This document shows positions 17,837-28,000 of a stretch of 64,000 nt of DNA, one piece after another. Positions within the stretch are counted from its first letter, which is position 1; every line of letters starts with the position of its first letter. The notes below the pieces were generated by a model. That model worked only from the letters and a program-made list of their open reading frames with translations. It did no database searches and was not told the origin of the DNA. Made by a program: the position numbers and the translations under genes. Origin of the DNA: Pseudomonas nicosulfuronedens (GTDB lineage Bacteria; Pseudomonadota; Gammaproteobacteria; Pseudomonadales; Pseudomonadaceae); contig NZ_SWDV01000002.1 of NCBI RefSeq assembly GCF_005877905.1, positions 186,001 through 250,000 on the forward strand, written 5' to 3'.

Positions 17837-19084
17837 TCAGTCTTCGGCGAGCTGCAGCAGGGTTTCCACCCGCGCCGGACTGTAGGGCGGTCGCGGCGTT
17901 GGCGGTTGCCAGCCGAACAATTGCTTGGCCGCCGCGCCACAAACGCGGCCCTGGCAGGCACCCATGCCGCAGCGGCTGGCGAGCTTGGCGGCAGTCCAGT
18001 CCGGTTTGCCGGCCAGCGCCGAGTAGGGCACGTCTTCGCAGCGGCAGACCAGGGTGTCCGGTTGCGCCAGCTGGTTCAGGCGCGGGTCGAGGGCGAAGTC
18101 GCGCTTCAGTGCGACGGCGAAGCCCTGCCAGCGTTGGCGCTGCGACCAGAGTTCGCGGGCGCGGTCGTGTTCCCCCACGGCGGCGTGGCCGGCGATGCGA
18201 CCCTCCACCAGCGCTTTCTCCGAGCCGCCGAAACCGGTGCATTCGCCCGCGGCATAGATACCGTCGCGGCTGCTTGCCTGCCAGGCGTCGACGCGGATCG
18301 CACTGTCGTCCAGCGTGCAACCCAGTGCCTGGCCGAGCTGCACGTTGGGAATCAGACCGAAGCCGCAAGCCAGCCGGTCGCAGGCGATTTCCTTCAGTTT
18401 GCCACCCTGGTTGATTCGTACGCCTTCCAGGTGATCGGTCCCCAGCGCGGCAACTACATGGCTGTCGGCACGGTAGGCCGGGTCGTACAGGCCGAACGAC
18501 TGCAACAGCTTGTTCGGCCAGCGCGGCAACTTCAGGGCGAAACGCGCGAGCGCCGGCCAGGATGCCTGCTCGGCAATGCGCAGGATCGTTGCGCCGTTGG
18601 CTCGGGCAGTGGCGGCGCTCGCGAGCAGGAGTGGGCCGCTGCCGGCGATCACCACGTGCTGCCCATCCACCGGCATGCCGCCTTTGACCAGCGCCTGCAG
18701 GCCGCCTGCACCGGTGACGCCGGGCAGCGTCCAGCCGGGGAACGGCAGCAACAGCTCGCGGGCACCGGTGCAGAGAATCAGTTTGCGGTAGTCCAGCCGC
18801 CAGCCGCATTCGAAGTCTTCCAGCAACAGACCGCGCTCGCCGGCCAAGGCCACCACGCGCGTGCCGTTGTGAATCTGGACGTTGGCGCAGGCTTCGACAC
18901 GTTCGCGCAGCTCGATGGCAGCGCGGGGCAGGTGGGCATTGGGGCCATCGCGCCAGATCTGCCCGCCAGGCAGCGGGTTGTCGTCGAGGATGACGATGCT
19001 CGCGCCGCTGGGGGCGGCGGCGAGAGCGGCGGACAGGCCCGCCGGCCCGGCACCGATGATGACGATATCGGCCGTTTCGCTCAT
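17837..19084 (-). CDS. lhpE: D-hydroxyproline dehydrogenase alpha subunit, FAD/NAD(P)-binding (LhpE/HcnB-like)
   Basis: A 415-aa pyridine-nucleotide-disulfide-oxidoreductase-fold flavoprotein. The FAD motif is IVIIGAGPAGLSAALAAAPSG with LDDNPLPGGQIW; a second nucleotide motif is VVIAGSGPLLLASAATARANG; CTGFGGSEKALVEGRIAGHAA is the C-terminal FAD motif. A BFD-like Fe-S segment ends the chain (CRCEDV ... CGMGACQGRVC). With LhpF and LhpB it forms the membrane-linked dehydrogenase that oxidises cis-4-hydroxy-D-proline to the pyrroline. The start at 19084 (MSETADIVIIG) overlaps the lhpF stop by 4 nt (ATGA). Confidence 0.88.
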   Translation of the reverse strand: MSETADIVIIGAGPAGLSAALAAAPSGASIVILDDNPLPGGQIWRDGPNAHLPRAAIELRERVEACANVQIHNGTRVVALAGERGLLLEDFECGWRLDYRKLILCTGARELLLPFPGWTLPGVTGAGGLQALVKGGMPVDGQHVVIAGSGPLLLASAATARANGATILRIAEQASWPALARFALKLPRWPNKLLQSFGLYDPAYRADSHVVAALGTDHLEGVRINQGGKLKEIACDRLACGFGLIPNVQLGQALGCTLDDSAIRVDAWQASSRDGIYAAGECTGFGGSEKALVEGRIAGHAAVGEHDRARELWSQRQRWQGFAVALKRDFALDPRLNQLAQPDTLVCRCEDVPYSALAGKPDWTAAKLASRCGMGACQGRVCGAAAKQLFGWQPPTPRPPYSPARVETLLQLAED

Positions 19085-19317
19085 GGATGCGTCTCCACCT
19101 GCATGCCGTCGCGGCACAGGGTCTGGCAGGCCAGGCGGCGCTGGCCGTCGATGGTCACCCGGCATTCCTGGCAGACACCCATGCCGCACAGCGGTGCGCG
19201 GCGCTGGCCGCTGACCGAGGTGCGCGAGGTGCCGTCGCCACCCAGGGCGAGCGCGGCGGCGACCGTGGTGCCAGCGGCGACGCGCAGCGGAAGGCCATCG
19301 AGGATCAGCTCAGGCAT
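19081..19317 (-). CDS. lhpF: D-hydroxyproline dehydrogenase gamma subunit, 2Fe-2S protein (LhpF/HcnA-like)
   Basis: A 78-aa ferredoxin-like protein with PLCGMGVCQECRV and ACQTLC, the cysteine spacing of plant-type 2Fe-2S subunits such as HcnA. It bridges electron flow between the two flavin subunits. Gene junctions are 8 nt overlapping with lhpB upstream and 4 nt overlapping with lhpE downstream, so the three subunits are translated in a coupled block. Confidence 0.88.
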   Translation of the reverse strand: MPELILDGLPLRVAAGTTVAAALALGGDGTSRTSVSGQRRAPLCGMGVCQECRVTIDGQRRLACQTLCRDGMQVETHP

Positions 19318-20422
19318 GGGCGGTGGCTCCGAGGAAGCGGCGTGGGGAATAGGGTTCGGCCGGCAGCGGCAGTGGCTCGTCGCACAGCTGCGCGGCGAGC
19401 AGGTCGGCGGTTCCGGGGGCGGTGGTCACGCCCAGACCTTCATGGCCGACCGCCAACCACAGGCCGGGGCGCTGCGGGTGTTCCCCCACCAGCGGCATGC
19501 CGTCCGGGCTGGCCGCGCGGAAGCCCGCCCAGCTGCGGATGACGTTGAGGTTGGCCAGGCCGGGCATGTAGTCCACGGCGCGGCGCAGCATCTTCGCCAG
19601 CATCCAGCCTTCCACCTGCGGGTCGGTGGTGCCGAACTGCCGCGAGGCGCCAATGAACAGCTGCCCGGTCGGGCGTGGCTGGATGTTGCAGGCCACCGAG
19701 GGGCCGCTGGCGTTGTGCGCGCTGGTCACGTAGCCGAGCTCGACCAGGGTGCGGCGCACCTTGCCGGGGTAACGGTCGGTGATCAGCAGGTGACCCTTCT
19801 TCGGTTCGATGGGCAGGTCGGCGCAGAGCTGCGTGGCCTGGATGCCGTTGGCCAGGACGATAGCCTTGGCGCTCAGCCACTGGCCGTCGTCGAGGCGCAC
19901 GCGGGGTTCATCGATTTCCACCACTTTCGCCTGATGCTGGCGGATCGGTTTCGGTGCCGATTCCAGCAGCCAGGCGGCGGCGCGCGGCGCGTAGAGAATG
20001 CCATCGCCGGTGATCTCCAGCCCGCCGTGCAGGTCACTGCGCAGCTCGGGTTCTTCGCGCAGCAGCTCGGCGCTGTTCAGCAGCCTGGCGGCCACACCGT
20101 GGGCACGCAGCACCGCGAACTTGCGCTCGGCTTCGGCCATTTCTTCGTCGTTGGCCGCCAGCCACATCGTGCCGTTGCTGCGGTAAGCACACTCGGCGGG
20201 CATGTCGCGCCCCCACTCGCGCCAACGCTTCAACGAGTAGTCGCTCAGCGCCAGTTCGGCGGCGTTGTCGTCGAGCACCAGCAGGTGGCCCATGCCGACG
20301 GCAGTGGCGCCGGGCAGGCGCGCATCCAGAACCAGCACGTCCAGCCCTCGTCGGGCGAGGGCATTGGCGCAGGCGGCGCCGACGATGCCGGCGCCGATGA
20401 CGATGATGTCGGCATCGCTCAC
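19310..20422 (-). CDS. lhpB: D-hydroxyproline dehydrogenase beta subunit, FAD-dependent (LhpB)
   Basis: A 370-aa DAO-family flavoprotein with [21 protein letters not shown] and [15 protein letters not shown] at the N terminus and [20 protein letters not shown] near the C terminus. This subunit oxidises the D-imino acid. A GTG start at 20422 is used because it gives the family N terminus ([12 protein letters not shown]) and overlaps the lhpA stop as GTGA; the open frame to 20629 lies inside lhpA. It follows the epimerase gene and precedes lhpF. Confidence 0.88.
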   Translation of the reverse strand: MSDADIIVIGAGIVGAACANALARRGLDVLVLDARLPGATAVGMGHLLVLDDNAAELALSDYSLKRWREWGRDMPAECAYRSNGTMWLAANDEEMAEAERKFAVLRAHGVAARLLNSAELLREEPELRSDLHGGLEITGDGILYAPRAAAWLLESAPKPIRQHQAKVVEIDEPRVRLDDGQWLSAKAIVLANGIQATQLCADLPIEPKKGHLLITDRYPGKVRRTLVELGYVTSAHNASGPSVACNIQPRPTGQLFIGASRQFGTTDPQVEGWMLAKMLRRAVDYMPGLANLNVIRSWAGFRAASPDGMPLVGEHPQRPGLWLAVGHEGLGVTTAPGTADLLAAQLCDEPLPLPAEPYSPRRFLGATAHA

Positions 20423-21363
20423 GGGCGGATGCCCCAGGCGAAGGGATCGTCCTCTTCCAGCAGCAGGGTGGCTTCGGCGCTGATGTTGGCACGGCCACGA
20501 ATGGTCGGGATGATGCGCCCTTCGGCCGGCTCGCCGATCCACTCGAAGCGGCCCTCGAACTGGCTGCCGATCACGCTGGCCTGGCGCCAGCTGTCGCCGG
20601 AGGCGAGCTTGCCGTCGGCGGCCAGGCACGCCAGCTTGGCGCTGGTGCCGGTGCCGCAGGGCGAACGGTCGTAGGCCTTGCCGGGGCAGAGCACGTAGTT
20701 GCGGCTGTCTGCGTCGGGATCGTCGGCGAACAGTTCGATGTGGTCGATCAGTCCGCCGTCCTCGCCACGGATGCCCTGGTCCTCCAGCGCCTTCTGCACG
20801 GCGACGGTATAGGCGGTCAGCTCGTCCAGGTTGTCACCAGCGACGCGCAGGCCGTGATCGGAAATCAGGAAGAACCAGTTGCCGCCCCAGGCGATGTCGC
20901 CGTGCACCCGGCCCTGGCCGGGCACGTCGACAGGCACCTGTTTGCGGTAGCGATAGGAGGGGACGTTGCGCACGCTCACCGAGCGGTCGTCGTGCAGGGT
21001 TGCTTCGACGGTGCCCACCGGCGTCTCGATCTTGTGCGTTCCCGGGCCGATGCGGCCCAGGTGCGCCAGCGAGACCACCAGGCCGATGGTGCCGTGGCCG
21101 CACATGCCCAGGTAGCCGGTGTTGTTGAAGAAGATCACGCCGGCACAGGCGCTCGGGTCCACCGGCTCGCAGAGCAGCGCGCCGACCAGCACGTCGCTGC
21201 CGCGTGGCTCCAGCACGGTCGCGGCGCGCCAGCTGTCGTGCTGCTCGGCCAGTAGCGCGCGGCGTTCGGCCATGCTGCCCCTGCCCAGATCGGGAAAGCC
21301 ATCGAGCACCAGGCGCGTGGGTTCGCCGCCGGTGTGGGAATCGAGAACCTGGATGCGTTTCAT
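20419..21363 (-). CDS. lhpA: 4-hydroxyproline 2-epimerase (LhpA)
   Basis: A 314-aa proline-racemase-fold enzyme converting trans-4-hydroxy-L-proline to cis-4-hydroxy-D-proline, the pathway entry step. Both catalytic cysteines are present: Cys88 in GMCGHGTIG and Cys236 in [14 protein letters not shown]. The N terminus [17 protein letters not shown] is typical of the epimerase group. It is the first gene of the tight block lhpA-B-F-E. Contrast it with the Ser/Cys paralogue at 10595. No GTATAC palindrome is visible in its 112-nt upstream gap, so this block may answer to the PAS-AraC activator instead. Confidence 0.93.
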   Translation of the reverse strand: MKRIQVLDSHTGGEPTRLVLDGFPDLGRGSMAERRALLAEQHDSWRAATVLEPRGSDVLVGALLCEPVDPSACAGVIFFNNTGYLGMCGHGTIGLVVSLAHLGRIGPGTHKIETPVGTVEATLHDDRSVSVRNVPSYRYRKQVPVDVPGQGRVHGDIAWGGNWFFLISDHGLRVAGDNLDELTAYTVAVQKALEDQGIRGEDGGLIDHIELFADDPDADSRNYVLCPGKAYDRSPCGTGTSAKLACLAADGKLASGDSWRQASVIGSQFEGRFEWIGEPAEGRIIPTIRGRANISAEATLLLEEDDPFAWGIRP

Positions 21364-21475
21364 GCTGCCCCCTGGGGTGTCTTGTTGTTGACCCTAGGGT
21401 GGCGCGGGGCGGGGATTGGAGCTTGAGGGTTTTCCGCCGGGCCGATGATGAAATCGGCACAGCGGATGGTTTTGC

Positions 21476-22150
21476 TCAGCTCGGCGTGGGCCGGTTCGGC
21501 AGGTGCTCGTAGAGCGTGCGGCAGACGCCGTTGATGTGTTCCTCCAGCAGGCGCGCGGCACGGTCGGCATCGCCGGCGCGGCAGGCGTCGAGGATGTCGT
21601 GGTGCTCGTGGTCGGCGCGTTCCTTGCCGTCGGACATGCTCATCTGCAGGCGCAGGTAGCGTTCTACCTTGTCGTGGATCGAGCGGATCAGCCCGACCAG
21701 GTACGGCCGCTGCGCCGGTTCGTAGAGGCAGGCGTGCAGTTCCCAGTTCAGCTCAGCCCAGCGGCCGATGTCGTCCTCGCCGACGAACTCGGCACAGATG
21801 CTCTCGGCGCGGGCGAAGGTTGCGTCGCTCATGTTCGGGATTGCCAGGCGCAGCGCCTGGACTTCCAGGACCACGCGCACCTCGAACATCTGCGCCAGCT
21901 CAGGCTCGGAAATCTTCGTCACCAGCGCGCCCTTGTTGCGCTGGAACTCCACCAGGCCCTCGGCCTCCAGGCGCTTGAGCGCCTCGCGCACCGGGATCTT
22001 GCTGACGTTGAAGATCTGCGCGATGTCGTCCTGGCGGATCGGCTCGTGTTCCGCCATCTGGCCGGAAATGATCGCCTCGCGCAGGTGCTTGGCGATGGTC
22101 TCCGAGGCGGAGGGGACGATACCCAGGTTGGGGGCGTTGCGTAGCGGCAC
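21476..22150 (-). CDS. GntR family (FCD) transcriptional regulator of the lhp cluster
   Basis: A 224-aa regulator. The N-terminal GntR winged helix (about residues 12-75; IAQIFNVSKIPVREALKRLEAEGLVE) is followed by an all-helical FCD effector domain (80-215). The metal-binding pattern is visible in ELNWELHACLYE, the DHEHHDILDA stretch and LLEEHI. It sits at the ispA end of the lhp cluster. A GTATAC element precedes its own start, and matching palindromes precede lhpC and the importer genes, so it is most likely an autoregulated repressor released by a pathway intermediate. Confidence 0.85.
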   Translation of the reverse strand: MPLRNAPNLGIVPSASETIAKHLREAIISGQMAEHEPIRQDDIAQIFNVSKIPVREALKRLEAEGLVEFQRNKGALVTKISEPELAQMFEVRVVLEVQALRLAIPNMSDATFARAESICAEFVGEDDIGRWAELNWELHACLYEPAQRPYLVGLIRSIHDKVERYLRLQMSMSDGKERADHEHHDILDACRAGDADRAARLLEEHINGVCRTLYEHLPNRPTPS

Positions 22151-22183
22151 GATGCAGTCCGGTCAGGTGGCTAGTGTCGGATA

Positions 22184-22193
22184 TGGTATACGA
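22184..22193. promoter_or_regulatory. GTATAC element upstream of the GntR gene, putative operator 3
   Basis: TGGTATACGA within ATATGGTATACGAAAT, 33 nt before the GntR start. The core GTATAC and right half TACGAAAT match operators 1 and 2; the left half has a mismatch. It suggests autoregulation. Confidence 0.62.
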
Positions 22194-22281
22194 AATCCCT
22201 GTTGTGCAGTGAAGCACCGGCCAGCGCTCATCGCAATGGGTGATTCACGGGATTTGCACACGCAATGCGCGTGCCGGGGGA

Positions 22282-23169
22282 TCAGTTGCGGCGTTCGACG
22301 ATGTAGCGGGCGAGGGCGCGAAGCGGCTCGGCGTTATCGCTGAAACCCTCCAGCGCAGCCAGCGCGTGGTCGCGCAGGGCCACGGCGTAGGCCTTGGCTT
22401 CATCGAGGCCGAGCAGGGCGGGGTAGGTCGGCTTGTCGTGGGCCTGGTCCTTGCCCTGGGTCTTGCCCAGGGTGGCGGTGTCGCTTTCCACGTCGAGGAT
22501 GTCGTCCTGCACCTGGAACGCCAGGCCCACGGCCTCGGCATAACGGCGCAGCGCTTCCAGCGCATCGGCGTTGGCGCGACCGCTGGCCAGGGCACCCAGC
22601 TGAACGCTGGCTTCGATCAGCGCGCCGGTCTTGTGTCGGTGCATGGTTTCCAGCGCGGCCTGGTCGATCTTGCGGCCCACGGATTCCAGATCGATCGCCT
22701 GCCCGCCGACCATCCCGGCAGAACCGGCGGCACGGGTGAGGATCATCAGCATGTCCAGACGGGTCTGGGCATCCTGCGGATTGAGTTGTGCGTTACCGAT
22801 CACCTCGAATGCCAGCGCCTGCAGGCCGTCACCGGCGAGAATCGCGCAGGCTTCGTCGTAGGCGATGTGGGTGGTCGGCTGGCCGCGACGCAGATCGTCG
22901 TCGTCCATGGCGGGCAGGTCGTCGTGCACCAGGGAATAGGCGTGGATCAGCTCCACCGCGCAGGCTGCGCCATCGGCACGCTCCACTTCACCACCGAGGG
23001 CTTCGCAGGCCGCGTAGGCCAGCAGCGGGCGCACGCGCTTGCCACCGTTGACCACGCTGTAGCGCATGGCAGCGTAGATACGGGTGAGTTCTTCACGGGG
23101 GGCGACGAAGAGTTTTTCCAGCGCAGCATCGACACGCGCCTGGCAGCGCGCCTGGTAGGCCGAGATCAT
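22282..23169 (-). CDS. ispA: Farnesyl diphosphate synthase
   Basis: A 295-aa polyprenyl synthase making farnesyl diphosphate from IPP and DMAPP/GPP. The first aspartate-rich motif is [16 protein letters not shown] and the second is [33 protein letters not shown] precedes the first. Its ATG overlaps the xseB stop (ATGA), preserving the standard xseB-ispA coupling. Downstream, where dxs would normally start, the lhp cluster begins 131 nt away with the GntR gene. Confidence 0.96.
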   Translation of the reverse strand: MISAYQARCQARVDAALEKLFVAPREELTRIYAAMRYSVVNGGKRVRPLLAYAACEALGGEVERADGAACAVELIHAYSLVHDDLPAMDDDDLRRGQPTTHIAYDEACAILAGDGLQALAFEVIGNAQLNPQDAQTRLDMLMILTRAAGSAGMVGGQAIDLESVGRKIDQAALETMHRHKTGALIEASVQLGALASGRANADALEALRRYAEAVGLAFQVQDDILDVESDTATLGKTQGKDQAHDKPTYPALLGLDEAKAYAVALRDHALAALEGFSDNAEPLRALARYIVERRN

Positions 23170-23411
23170 GCGTCTTCGCCTTCCGGGTCGAAGGGCGCTT
23201 CGCTCAGCTCGCCGTCGCGTTCCAGCAGGATCTGCACCTTCTGCTCCGCCTGGGTCAGCGCCGCCTGGCAGTCACGGGTCAGGCGGATACCCTGCTCGAA
23301 GGCACCCAGCGAGTCCTCCAGCGACAGCTCGCCGCTTTCCAGACGCTCCACCAGCGTTTGCAGCTCGGCGAGGGACTGTTCGAAGTCGAGGGAAGCTTTC
23401 TTGCGGGCCAT
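23166..23411 (-). CDS. xseB: Exodeoxyribonuclease VII small subunit
   Basis: An 81-aa protein of typical XseB length and sequence ([40 protein letters not shown]). It partners XseA in degrading single-stranded DNA. First gene of the xseB-ispA pair, overlapping ispA by 4 nt. Confidence 0.95.
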   Translation of the reverse strand: MARKKASLDFEQSLAELQTLVERLESGELSLEDSLGAFEQGIRLTRDCQAALTQAEQKVQILLERDGELSEAPFDPEGEDA

Positions 23412-23539
23412 GCGGACATCTCGGCGGGGGTATTCGGAAACCTCGCGACACTAGCAGAGACGGGCTTTGCGGGCAAATCTTCGGTCATCTGACGGGTGTC
23501 CGGGCAAGCGCCGCAGTCGGCGCCTTCCGGCCGGTTGCC

Positions 23540-24169
23540 CTAGTAGCCGCCGTCGCGGACGCCCTGGTGCTCCGCCACCACTTTCAGCATGCGCAGCGAC
23601 TCGAAGGGAGCGTCCACCACGAACTGGTTCGCCAGCCAGGACGGTACGCTGCCACCCGGCTCGCCGCGCATCTCGTAGGTGACTTCGGTGAGCCTCGGGC
23701 CCTTGGGGACCATCTGCCAGGTGCCGGAGACGCTGGGTACGCGGATGCGATCCTTGACCGGTGGGACGTAGTCCGGAGCGGCCTGCAGGTGGCGGATCAT
23801 GCCGCCGTCGGGAGTTTCCTCGGTGCTCACCTTCAGCACCAGGTCGCGCGGGGCGGCGGGCCAGGGGAGTTTGGTATCGAGGTAGACCCAGATGGCTTCG
23901 TCGCTGTACTTGAGCAGGCGCATCTGCGCGCAGGCATAGAGCCAGGCGCAGGAGACGCGCAGATTCTCCTGCAGGTGGCCGAGGGTGGCGACATCGGCCT
24001 TCACCAGGGTGACACCCCGGAAGCTCTTGTAGCGTGAGCCGGGCACTTCGCTGAGGTAGACGCGCACGCCGTCCTCGTCCTTGGCGAGCTTCCAGTCCGC
24101 CGCTTGCGCGTGGGCAAGCGCAGGCGTTGTAAGCACCAAGGCGAGCAGGAGGAGCGACGAGCATTTCAT
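23540..24169 (-). CDS. START-domain lipid-binding-like periplasmic protein
   Basis: A 209-aa protein with a signal peptide (MKCSSLLLLALVLTTPALAHAQA, cleaved near residue 23) and a START/SRPBCC fold over the rest. Recognisable parts are GVRVYLSEVPGSRYKSFRGV, AIWVYLDTKLPWPAAPRDLVL and SWLANQFVVDAPFESLRML. Family members carry hydrophobic ligands in a cavity; the ligand here is unknown. It is followed by xseB on the same strand after 128 nt and seems to be transcribed alone. Confidence 0.8.
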   Translation of the reverse strand: MKCSSLLLLALVLTTPALAHAQAADWKLAKDEDGVRVYLSEVPGSRYKSFRGVTLVKADVATLGHLQENLRVSCAWLYACAQMRLLKYSDEAIWVYLDTKLPWPAAPRDLVLKVSTEETPDGGMIRHLQAAPDYVPPVKDRIRVPSVSGTWQMVPKGPRLTEVTYEMRGEPGGSVPSWLANQFVVDAPFESLRMLKVVAEHQGVRDGGY

Positions 24170-24364
24170 GGCGACGGTCCGGCGGAGGAATAGTCCGATC
24201 TTATGCCTGGCCCGTGACAGCGGCGCATTGGCCGGCGAGCGGTCTGGCGGGACGCTTGGCGGGGATGGAGCCGCCAGTCAGCCATGCCCTGACACGGGAG
24301 CCTGAAAGGGGGCGGGCAGCGGCCGCTTGAGCACGTGCTGATGCCCCGGAGGAGCCGGCCCCTC

Positions 24365-25030
24365 TCACCGGCAGGCGCCGATAGCCAGCACGGCGGCAGC
24401 GGAGCGGGTCTCCACGCCCAGTTTCACGTAGACGTGTTCCAGGTGCTTGTTCACCGTTCTGGGTGACATGCCGAGGATGTCGCCGATATCCCGGTTGGTC
24501 TTGCCGCAGGTCACCCAGTGGAGGACTTCGACTTCCCGACTGGTCAGCTGATAGCGGTTGCTGAGGGCCTTGAGGTTCTGCTCGCCGGTGAGTTGCGGGC
24601 GGCTGGCGGGGGTTCTCCTGGCGGCCTGGAGCTCACGGGCGGTCCTCAGGTGCGCGGCCACGCGGGCGAGCACTTCGTCGGTCTTCAGGGGCTTGGTGAC
24701 ATAGTCGATGCCGCCGGCGGAGAAGGCTTCGACGACGTGTTCGCTGTCGGTCAGGGCGGTCATGAACAGGACCGGGATGTCGGCGATCTCGGCCTGGGCC
24801 TTGATCCGCCGGCAGGTCTCGAAACCGTCCAGGCCAGGCATCACCGCATCCAGCAGGACCACGTCCGGACGGCGGCGTTGCATGCGCTCCAGGGCGCTGG
24901 CGCCGTCCATGGCGACCAGCACCATGTAACCGGCGGCGTCCAGGGCGTCGGAGAGCAGGGCCAGGTTGTCCGGGGTGTCGTCGACGATCAGCACGACGCC
25001 GGTCGAGGCGGGTTGCAGGGCGGCGTTCAT
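24365..25030 (-). CDS. LuxR/NarL-family response regulator, partner of the NCS1-kinase
   Basis: A 221-aa regulator. The receiver domain (about 12-130) has VDD near the N terminus, phosphoacceptor Asp61 in VVLLDAVMPGLDG, and TAL/YVTKPLK. The LuxR-type helix-turn-helix follows (about 155-218, LTSREVEVLHWVTCGKTNRDIGDILG and SPRTVNKHLEHVYVKLGV). Its ATG overlaps the stop of the sensor gene (ATGA), making a clear cognate pair. Likely targets are the divergent urt and fmdA promoters, which share TACGTCA dyads. Confidence 0.92.
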   Translation of the reverse strand: MNAALQPASTGVVLIVDDTPDNLALLSDALDAAGYMVLVAMDGASALERMQRRRPDVVLLDAVMPGLDGFETCRRIKAQAEIADIPVLFMTALTDSEHVVEAFSAGGIDYVTKPLKTDEVLARVAAHLRTARELQAARRTPASRPQLTGEQNLKALSNRYQLTSREVEVLHWVTCGKTNRDIGDILGMSPRTVNKHLEHVYVKLGVETRSAAAVLAIGACR

Positions 25031-28000
25031 GGTTTTTCTCCTTCCAGGGGCAGGTCGGCTGGCTGCTGGGTGTCCTTGAGGCGACGGTTGAACTCATTGA
25101 GCTGGAAGCGCTTGACCAGCTTGCGCAGCGTATCCACGTAGGCAGCGCTCGCCGGCTCCTCGACCTCGATGCGGTCCAGGCGCTCGAGGATGCCTTTCAC
25201 GTAGCCCAGCGCGCCCAGCTCGTGGAGTTCGGCGAGGCTGGCCGCGCTCGGTGCCTGCAGCCGGGCGGGCGGCGGGGCGGGAGGCTCGTCATGGCGCTCC
25301 AGCCATTCCAGGTCCAGCTGTTGCCTGATCTTCTCCAGCAGTCGGGGAACGTGCACCGGCTTGGCCAGGTAGTCGTCACAGGCGGCGGCAACGCTGCGTT
25401 CTCGGTCGTCGGCGAAGGCGTTGGCGGAGATGACGATGATGGGGGCTGTGGAAAGGCCGTTGCGGCGAATCAGGGTGCTGGCCTCCAGGCCGTCGAGCAG
25501 CGGCATGGACAGGTCCATGAGGATCAGGTCCGGCTGCAGCAGCGCCACCTGGCGGATGGCTTCCTGGCCGTTGCCGGCCTCGGCCAGGTCGAACCCCAGC
25601 GGTTCGAGCATGCCGGCGAGCACGCGGCGGTGCTCGATGTGGTCGTCCACCAGCAGCACCCGGCGCCGTGGACCCTGGTAGCCGACGATATTGTGGTCGA
25701 CGTGGACCAGCGCCTGCGGCACGCGGACTTCCGAGAGGAACAGGCGGACCACGAAGCTGGTGCCCTGGCCCGGCCTGCTGCTGACGTCCAGGGCGCCGCC
25801 CATCAGCGCGACCAGCATGCGGGTGATGGTCAGGCCCAGGCCCAGGCCGCTGTCCTGGCGCAACGGGTCGCCGCGCTCGAAAGGCTGGAACAGGCGCTCC
25901 AGCTGCTCCTCGGGGATACCGATACCGCTGTCGATGACTTCGAAGGCAGCGGTCTCGCGGGCATAGGTCACCCGCAGGGTGACGCCGCCGCGGTCGGTGT
26001 AGCGCACCGCGTTGCCGAGCAGGTTGATGAGGATCTGGCGGATGCGCTTCTCGTCGCCGCGCACCACCGCCGGGATACGCCCCTGGGATTCGAAGCGGAA
26101 GCTCAGGCCTTTCTCCCCGGCCTGGGGAGCGAACATCTGCTGCAACTGCTCGAGGAACTCCGGGAAGGGGATTTCCGTGGGTTCCAGGTTGAGCTTGCCG
26201 GCCTCGATCTTGGCCACGTCGAGCAGGCCGTCGATCAGCGACAGCAGGTGCGAGCCGCTGCGGTAGATGGTCGCCAGGGCCTCCTGTTGGCGACTGCTGC
26301 TGGCCGGGTCGCGCTGCAGTATCTGGGTGTAGCCGAGAATGCTGTTGAGCGGCGTGCGCAACTCGTGGGACAGCCCGGTGACGTAGCGACTCTTCGCGGC
26401 GTTGGCGGCTTCCGAGGCTTCCTTGGCCTTCTGCAGGGCTTCGTCGGTCTTGCGGTGGGCCTGGATTTCCTGCATCAGCAGGGCGGTCTGCCGGTTCGAC
26501 TCCTCCAGTGCCACGTGACGGCTTTCGCGGGTCAGCACCACCCACCAGGCCAGCGCCGCGGCGAACAGGGTGAGGACCATGAAGGCCTTGAAGAAACCCT
26601 GGTACAGCAGGTGGCGCTCGTCACCCTGGAGGCCCTGGGAGACCTGGCTGTAGATCAGCGCCAGGGCGCAGAACATCAGGCCGACCATGACGATGAGGAC
26701 GCCCAGGTAGTGCGCCAGGCGGGTGTGCAAGTGCGGCACCGAGGTGTTGGGCAGCAGCCAGCGCAGCAGGGCGTCGAACTGCGCCGCGAGGCGCGCCTTG
26801 GGTTTGCACAGGTCGCCACAACGGGCGTCCAGTGAACAGCACAACGAGCAGATGGGCGCGCCGTAGGCGGGGCAGAAGGCGATGTCCTCGCGCTCGAAGG
26901 CATTGGCACAGAGCACGCAATCCAGGTGAGTCTGCTGCGGGTGCTCCAGCTTGAGCACACTGGTGCGGGCGATGTAGTAGCGGCCGCCGGTGAGCCACGC
27001 CAGCAGCGGTGCGCAGACCAGCGCGGAGCCCAGGGACACCACCGGTGAAGCGGCCTGTGCCAGTGCGCCGAACAGCCCCGCGTGGGCCAGGCCGGAGAGC
27101 AGTGAGGCGAGCAGCATGGCGCCGACGCCCACCGGGTTGATGTCGTACAGGTGGGCGCGCTTGAACTCGATGTGTTTGGGCGACAGGCCCAGGGGTTTGT
27201 TGATCACCAGGTCCGCGACCACGGCGCCTATCCAGGCGATGGCGATGTTGGCATAGAGCCCGAGGACTTCCTCGATGGCTTCGAATACGCCCAGCTCCAT
27301 CAGCATCAGCGCGATCATCACGTTGAACACCAGCCACACCACGCGTCCGGGGTGGCTGTGGGTGACGCGGGCAAAGAAGTTCGACCAGGCGAGGGAGCCG
27401 GCGTAGGCGTTGGTCAGGTTGATCTTCACCTGGCTGACGATGACAAACAGCACCATGGCGCCCATGGCCCAGGCGGGGGAGGCGAACACGTAGCCGAAAG
27501 CAACCAGGTACATCTGGGTCGGTTCGGCGGCGCGTTCCATGGGGATCTCGTGCTGCAGGGCGAGGAATGCGAGGAAGGCGCCGGCGAGCATTTTCAGCGC
27601 GCCGGGGATGATCCATCCGGGGCCGGCCATCAGCAGCGCTGCCCACCAGCGGCGGCTATTGCGGGCGGTCTTTTCCGGCAGGAAACGCAGATAGTCGACC
27701 TGCTCGCCGACCTGGGTCACCAGGGCCAGGCCCACGGTGCAGGCGGCCCCGAAGGATAGCAGGTTGAAAGCCCCGGCCTCGCCCTCGCGGCCGGCGAAGG
27801 TGGTCCAGTCAGCCAGCGCGCCGGGGTTCTTGGCGACGACGAAGACGTAGGGCAGCACCAGCAGGATCAGCCAGATCGGCTGGGTCCACATCTGCAGGCG
27901 GTTGATCAGGGTGATGCCGTAAGTGACCAGCGGGATGACGATGATCGAGCAGATCACGTAGGCCAGCGCCAGCGGGATGCGGAAGTACAGCTCCAGGGCC

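Noticed and set aside
17831-20674. 947-codon + strand open frame across lhpE, lhpF and lhpB
   Set aside because: Fully antisense to three overlapping, well-recognised genes; no ribosome site or domain.
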